Shown here: in pieces, positions 60,016-64,000 of the stretch
Layout: every line of letters begins with the position of its first letter
How positions within the stretch are numbered: position 1 is the first letter of the stretch
From: Microbacterium paraoxydans
Lineage (GTDB): Bacteria; Actinomycetota; Actinomycetes; Actinomycetales; Microbacteriaceae
Assembly (NCBI RefSeq): GCF_018224615.1
Contig: NZ_JAGTUK010000001.1
Location: 434,001-498,000 of the forward strand
Length of the DNA stretch: 64,000 bases
Direction: 5' to 3'
Program-made: the position numbers and the translations under genes
The notes under the pieces: model-generated
The model's database searches: none
Told to the model about the DNA's origin: nothing
Seen by the model: only the letters and a program-made list of their open reading frames with translations

Positions 60016-62169
60016 ATGCCCAAGAACAAGAAGCCCCGCGGCGGTCGCGCCGCCGCGAACTTCGAGCCGCGCTACGGCGCCAAGAAGACCTCGTTCCACG
60101 AGCGTCACCGCACCGCCCCCGCCCGCGACGGCGCTCGCGACGAGCGCAGCACCCGGGCCGACGCGGGCGACCGCCGCTCGACCGCGGGCTACGACCGCCG
60201 CCCGGGCAGCCGCAGCCCCGGCCACCGCGGCTACCGCCCGGAGGAGGCCGAGTCCGGTGCTCCCAAGCGCCGCTGGACCTCGCAGGAGCGCGCGGGTCGC
60301 GACGAAGCCCGCGGCATCCGCAACCGCGCCGAGTCGGGACGCCGTGAGGCCCCGCACCACCGCGACGACCGCGGCGCACAGCGCCCCACCGGTCCCGGCA
60401 CCTACCGCGACGACCGTCCGCGCCGTGACGACCGCGGGGCCGGGCGGTTCGACGACCGCCGCAACGACCGCGGGGCACAGCAGCGCCAGGGCTTCCGCGA
60501 CAACGACCACCGTGACGGCGGACGGCCGCGGTTCGACGACCGCCGCACCGAGCGTCCGCGGTTCGACCGCGACGACCGGCCGCGCCGCGACGACCGCGGG
60601 GCCGGGCGCTTCGACGACCGCCGTGACGACCGCGGCGGACAGCAGCGCCAGGGCTTCCGCGACGACCGGCCGCGCCGCGACGACCGCGACGACCGCGGCC
60701 GCGTGAACGACCGCGGCACCTCGCGTCCCGAGCGCTCGTACGACGCCGACCGTGCCCGCCGCGCCTTCGACCGCGACCGCACGCAGCGCTCGTTCGACGG
60801 CGAGCGGGAGCGCCCCCGCGCGTCGACCGGTGGCGCCTACCGCACCGAGCGTCCGCGTCGCGAGGAGCGCCCCACGCGCAGCGACTGGAACGCCAAGCCC
60901 AAGGACGCGTTCACGCCGGGCGACGACGTGGTGCACGAGCGCTTGGAGGCGCAGGCCGTGCAGGCCGTCGAGGTCGAGGGTGTCACCTTCGCCGACCTCG
61001 GCCTGGGGTCCAACATCACCGAGACGTTGAACAACCTCGGCGCCCAGACGCCGTTCCCGATCCAGGCCGCCAGCATCCCCGCCGTGCTCGAGGGGCGCGA
61101 CGTGCTCGCCCGCGGCCGCACCGGCTCGGGCAAGACCATCGCCTTCGGCGCGCCGCTCGTCGAGCGCGTGCTGCAGTCGCAGGCCGGCAAGCGCCGCGAG
61201 TTCGGCCGTGCCCCGCGCGCCATCATCCTCGCGCCGACACGCGAGCTGGCGTTGCAGATCGACCGCACCATCCAGCCGATCGCCCGCAGCGTGGGACTGT
61301 TCACCACGCAGATCTACGGCGGCGTGCCGCAGGGCCGTCAGGTGGGCGCGCTCAAGAAGGGCGTCGACATCGTGATCGGCACGCCCGGACGCGTCGAAGA
61401 CCTGATGAACCAGGGCAAGCTCGATCTGTCCGACTGCCGCATCGCGGTGCTCGACGAGGCCGACCACATGTGCGAGCTCGGGTTCGTCGAGCCGGTGCAG
61501 CGCATTCTCCGCCGCACCGCCGACGGCAGCCAGAAGCTGCTGTTCTCCGCGACGCTCGACCGGGAGGTCGCCGCGCTCGTCGACGAGTTCCTGGTGGAGC
61601 CGGCCGTGTTCGAGGTGGCCGGAGAAGACCAGGAGTCGAGCACGATCGAGCACCGGGTGCTCGTGATCGAGCACCGCGACAAGGCGGACATCCTCACGTC
61701 GCTCGTCGACCGCGAGGGGAAGACGCTCGTGTTCGCCCGCACCCGCGCCTACGCCGAGATGCTCGCGGAGCAGTTCGACGACGCGGGCATCCCCGCGGTG
61801 TCGCTGCACGGCGACCTGAACCAGGCCAAGCGCACGCGCAACCTGGAGAAGCTCACCTCGGGTCGCGTGAACGTGCTCGTGGCGACCGACGTCGCGGCGC
61901 GCGGCATCCACGTCGACGACATCGACCTGGTCGTGCAGGCCGACGCCCCGGACGAGTACAAGACGTATCTGCACCGTTCGGGTCGCACGGGTCGCGCCGG
62001 TCGCTCCGGCCGCGTCGTCACGCTCATCACGCGTCAGCGCCAGCGCCGCATGACCGAGCTGCTGGACCGCGCCGAGATCGAGGCGCCGTTCGAGCAGGCC
62101 CGGCTCGACGACGACGTGATCGAGGAGATCGCCGGACGTCTGCCCTCGGCCGCGGAGCTCACCGCCTGA
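60016..62169 (+). CDS. DEAD-box ATP-dependent RNA helicase with long Arg/Asp-rich N-terminus
   Basis: A 717-residue helicase. The ATG at 60016 has AGAAGGA upstream and gives MPKNKKPRGGRAA. Residues 1-300 are disordered, with repeated RDDR/FDDRR/GQQRQGFRD units suited to RNA binding or condensate formation. The helicase core follows: Q motif PFPIQAASIP, Walker A GRTGSGKT (Lys373), PTRELALQ, TPGR, DEAD (480-483), SAT and HRSGRTGRAGRSG. Such proteins remodel RNA or ribosomes, often in the cold. The usual actinobacterial tail is C-terminal, so the long N-terminal extension is notable. Confidence 0.94.
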   Translation: MPKNKKPRGGRAAANFEPRYGAKKTSFHERHRTAPARDGARDERSTRADAGDRRSTAGYDRRPGSRSPGHRGYRPEEAESGAPKRRWTSQERAGRDEARGIRNRAESGRREAPHHRDDRGAQRPTGPGTYRDDRPRRDDRGAGRFDDRRNDRGAQQRQGFRDNDHRDGGRPRFDDRRTERPRFDRDDRPRRDDRGAGRFDDRRDDRGGQQRQGFRDDRPRRDDRDDRGRVNDRGTSRPERSYDADRARRAFDRDRTQRSFDGERERPRASTGGAYRTERPRREERPTRSDWNAKPKDAFTPGDDVVHERLEAQAVQAVEVEGVTFADLGLGSNITETLNNLGAQTPFPIQAASIPAVLEGRDVLARGRTGSGKTIAFGAPLVERVLQSQAGKRREFGRAPRAIILAPTRELALQIDRTIQPIARSVGLFTTQIYGGVPQGRQVGALKKGVDIVIGTPGRVEDLMNQGKLDLSDCRIAVLDEADHMCELGFVEPVQRILRRTADGSQKLLFSATLDREVAALVDEFLVEPAVFEVAGEDQESSTIEHRVLVIEHRDKADILTSLVDREGKTLVFARTRAYAEMLAEQFDDAGIPAVSLHGDLNQAKRTRNLEKLTSGRVNVLVATDVAARGIHVDDIDLVVQADAPDEYKTYLHRSGRTGRAGRSGRVVTLITRQRQRRMTELLDRAEIEAPFEQARLDDDVIEEIAGRLPSAAELTA
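60409..60501 (+). repeat. 93-bp direct repeat, copy 1, in the helicase gene
   Basis: Repeated at 60571-60663 (offset 162 bp, 54 codons) with few differences. It encodes DDRPRRDDRGAGRFDDRR and the GQQRQGFRD unit. Confidence 0.75.
60571..60663 (+). repeat. 93-bp direct repeat, copy 2, in the helicase gene
   Basis: Partner of 60409-60501, in the same reading frame. Confidence 0.75.
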
Positions 62170-62182
62170 GCCCGGGCGGGAT

Positions 62183-62222
62183 CGGAAGGGCCCCGGAGAC
62201 GACTGTCTTCGGGGCCCTTCCG
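62183..62222. terminator. strong terminator between helicase and YaeQ genes
   Basis: An 18-bp stem with one G-T pair (CGGAAGGGCCCCGGAGAC against GTCTTCGGGGCCCTTCCG) and a 4-base loop, between convergent genes. Confidence 0.85.
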
Positions 62223-62245
62223 TGTGTCGCGCGGGCTGCGGGCGC

Positions 62246-62785
62246 TCAGCCGAGCTCGTGCTCGTGCACCGCGGTCGTCAGGCTCGTGCCGTTGAGGTCG
62301 AGGTAGAGCACGCGCTCGGTCACCGTCAGGGTGAGGGTGTTGCGACGCTCCAGGTGCGGCGTGGCGGTGTCGATGAAACCGGGGTCGAAGCTGAACACGC
62401 GCACGTCCTCGGCGCGGTGGATGCGCTTGTCCGCCCACGGCGCCATGACCTTCACCGGGTCGCGATGCGTGTACACGACCGTGCGCTCGGCGAGCCGGGT
62501 CGCGTGGTGGAGGCGCTCCGCGTCGGGGGCGCCGACCTCCACCCACGCCAGGATCTTCCCGGTGAGGTCGCGCACGAGCACCGCGGGCTCCTCGGTGTCG
62601 GAGACGCTGCCGCCGAACGTGACGCCCTCCGCGAACTCGAGCCCGTACGCCAGCACGCGCGTGAGCATGTACGCGTCGGTCTCGGAAGGGTGCCGCGCGA
62701 CCCGCAGCGAGTAGTCGTCGTAGACCCCGCGATCGGTGTCGGCGAGCTGCACGTCGAACGTGTGGAGGGTGGAACCGATCGCCAT
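62246..62785 (-). CDS. YaeQ-family protein
   Basis: A 179-residue protein with YaeQ signatures: RVARHPSETDAYMLTRVLAY, LVRDLTGKILAWVEVGAPD and AERTVVYTHRDP. The fold is nuclease-like (PD-(D/E)XK) and the biological role is not established. The ATG at 62785 is chosen; a GTG two codons upstream is possible. It ends before the helicase terminator. Confidence 0.92.
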   Translation of the reverse strand: MAIGSTLHTFDVQLADTDRGVYDDYSLRVARHPSETDAYMLTRVLAYGLEFAEGVTFGGSVSDTEEPAVLVRDLTGKILAWVEVGAPDAERLHHATRLAERTVVYTHRDPVKVMAPWADKRIHRAEDVRVFSFDPGFIDTATPHLERRNTLTLTVTERVLYLDLNGTSLTTAVHEHELG

Positions 62786-62831
62786 GATCACCGAGCCTAC
62801 GCGGCTCCGCCGTCCGCGCCGGTCGGCCGGG

Positions 62832-63917
62832 TCAGAACAGCATCGGCTGCGCGGGGGTCGCGGCGGGTCCGGTCGGCGTGAACGACACCGCGCCGCCGGG
62901 TGTGTTCGGCTGCACGTGACCCTGACCGGGGCGCATGCCGCGGCGGGGGTAGTCGTCTTCGTGCCGGGCGTCGAGGCCGTACAGGCGGATGAGCGGTCGC
63001 ACCCGCCGCGCCAGCCACTGCCGGTAGGCCTTGGGAGCTTCGGCCGAGGCGCCAGGGTAGAGGCCGCGGTACGACGACACGAGGTCGGGGCGGTTGCGCT
63101 CGAGCCACTCGAAGAACCACGGCTTGACCCCCGGCCGCAGGTGCAGCGCCCCGTAGATGACCGTGCGGGCCCCGGAGTCCTTGATGCGCCGCAGCGCGGT
63201 GTCGATCGCCTCCACCGAGTCGGTGAGGTGCGGCAGGATCGGCATCAGGAACACCGTGACGGGGAATCCGGCGTCGGCCAGGGCGCGCACGGTGTCGAGT
63301 CGTGCCTGCGTGGTCGGGGCTCCGGGCTCGATGGCCTTCTGCAGCGCATCGTCGTACATCGCGATCGACATCTGCACGTCGACCGGCACCCGCTCGGCCG
63401 CCTTCACCAGCAGCGGGATGTCCCGGCGGATCAGCGTGCCCTTGGTGAGGATCGAGATCGGCGTGCCCGACGCGGCGAGTGCCTGGATGATGCCCGGCAT
63501 GAGCGCGTAGCGGCCCTCCGCACGCTGGTACGGGTCGGTGTTGGTGCCGAGCGCCACGGTCTCGTGGTTCCAGCTGCCGCGCCGCAGCTCGCGCTCCAGC
63601 ACCTCGACCACGTTGACCTTCACCACGATCTGCGAGTCGAAGTCGGCGCCGCCGTCGAGGTCGAGGTACTCGTGCGTGCCCCGGGCGAAACAGTAGACGC
63701 AGGCGTGGGAGCAGCCGCGATACGGGTTGATCGTCCAGGCGAACGGCATGCGCGAGGCGCCGGGCACGTGGTTGAGCGCCGACTTCGACAGCACCTCGTG
63801 GAAGGTCATGCCCTCGAACGCCGGGGTCTTCACGGTGCGCAGCACCCCGCTGCGCGCCTCCAGCCCTGGCAGCGCCGCCTCGTCGACGTCGCCCAGCTTC
63901 TGCCCCTGCCACCGCAT
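62832..63917 (-). CDS. Rv2578c-family radical SAM protein
   Basis: A 361-residue protein beginning MRWQGQKLGDVDEAALPG, the family start; a longer frame upstream is ignored. The radical SAM cluster motif is Cys69-x3-Cys73-x2-Cys76 (CSHACVYC). Further motifs are GTNTDPYQRAEG and ILTKGTLIRRDIPLL. This spore-photoproduct-lyase-like family occurs across actinobacteria without a proven function. A weak TCGAAT lies 6 bases before the ATG. Confidence 0.93.
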   Translation of the reverse strand: MRWQGQKLGDVDEAALPGLEARSGVLRTVKTPAFEGMTFHEVLSKSALNHVPGASRMPFAWTINPYRGCSHACVYCFARGTHEYLDLDGGADFDSQIVVKVNVVEVLERELRRGSWNHETVALGTNTDPYQRAEGRYALMPGIIQALAASGTPISILTKGTLIRRDIPLLVKAAERVPVDVQMSIAMYDDALQKAIEPGAPTTQARLDTVRALADAGFPVTVFLMPILPHLTDSVEAIDTALRRIKDSGARTVIYGALHLRPGVKPWFFEWLERNRPDLVSSYRGLYPGASAEAPKAYRQWLARRVRPLIRLYGLDARHEDDYPRRGMRPGQGHVQPNTPGGAVSFTPTGPAATPAQPMLF

Positions 63918-63991
63918 TGCACCATTCGAACAGAAAGACGAACAATCCACAAGCGGAAGTCGCAGAGATTTTCGAATGAGAGAATGAGGCA

Positions 63992-64000
63992 ATGACCGTT
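63992..64000 (+). CDS. possible start of a gene running out of the window
   Basis: An ATG at 63992 is preceded by GAGAGAATGAGG. Only three codons (Met-Thr-Val) are visible, so nothing can be said about the product. Confidence 0.25.

Noticed and set aside
1-64000. tRNA, rRNA, insertion sequences or integrase genes
   Set aside because: I found no tRNA-like cloverleaf, rRNA segment, transposase or flanking repeats by reading. A covariance-model scan could still reveal a tRNA.

Overview
This is a 64 kb stretch of chromosome from a very GC-rich (about 70%) Gram-positive actinobacterium. It looks most like a member of the Microbacteriaceae, probably Microbacterium or a close relative; this is inferred from protein style, with no search run. 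Supporting signs are DUF3073, Rv2578c-type radical SAM and actinobacterial sterol-carrier proteins, HtaA/HmuTUV heme uptake with IdeR/DtxR-type iron boxes, many GTG starts and numerous leaderless promoters. Coding density is high and both strands are used. I saw no rRNA, tRNA, CRISPR array, insertion sequence or prophage.

Layout. 1-1218 is the 3' part of a DHA2 drug exporter. 1288-7982 is sugar locus A: a divergent ROK regulator, a Gfo/Idh/MocA dehydrogenase and a complete sugar ABC importer with its own MsmK/UgpC-type ATPase. 8488-10685 is an amino-acid importer whose binding protein and permease are fused. 10741-12521 is an HxlR regulator with an MFS exporter. 12641-15072 holds purD, a Nudix hydrolase and a sterol-carrier-like protein. 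15069-21869 is a heme/iron region: hmuTUV facing a large surface protein with two HtaA domains and four copies of an unrecognised repeat, with two iron boxes between them. 21937-25602 holds small envelope and hypothetical genes, including a three-gene chain (helix-rich membrane protein, holin-III-like protein, DUF3618 protein). 25653-29557 holds purM, purF and an MFS transporter.

29568-41572 is the most distinctive block, sugar locus B. It contains a LacI regulator, a GH35 beta-galactosidase, a secreted 1598-residue GH101 endo-alpha-N-acetylgalactosaminidase and a three-gene sugar importer, with a FitAB/VapBC-like toxin-antitoxin pair lodged inside. A shared operator (TGTGARCGCAAACA and its complement) lies before the beta-galactosidase and the importer, with degenerate copies before GH101. 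Together they look like an O-glycan (Gal-beta-1,3-GalNAc) scavenging regulon.

41910-49340 contains small stress and regulatory genes (DUF4190, DUF3073, UspA), a PadR/DUF4097 operon facing a MerR-TipAS gene, a nitroreductase, an FAD oxidoreductase with a C-terminal Rieske domain, and tandem crcB fluoride-channel genes. The MerR-TipAS gene carries a perfect internal Shine-Dalgarno sequence that probably yields a separate TipAS protein. 49451-54844 is sugar locus C (importer, LacI, dehydrogenase). 54951-58767 is a TetR-RND efflux pair. 58858-63917 holds an aldose epimerase, a DEAD-box helicase with a structured leader and an Arg/Asp-rich repeat tail, a YaeQ protein and a radical SAM protein. Loci B and C have no ATPase gene and probably borrow one, perhaps that of locus A.
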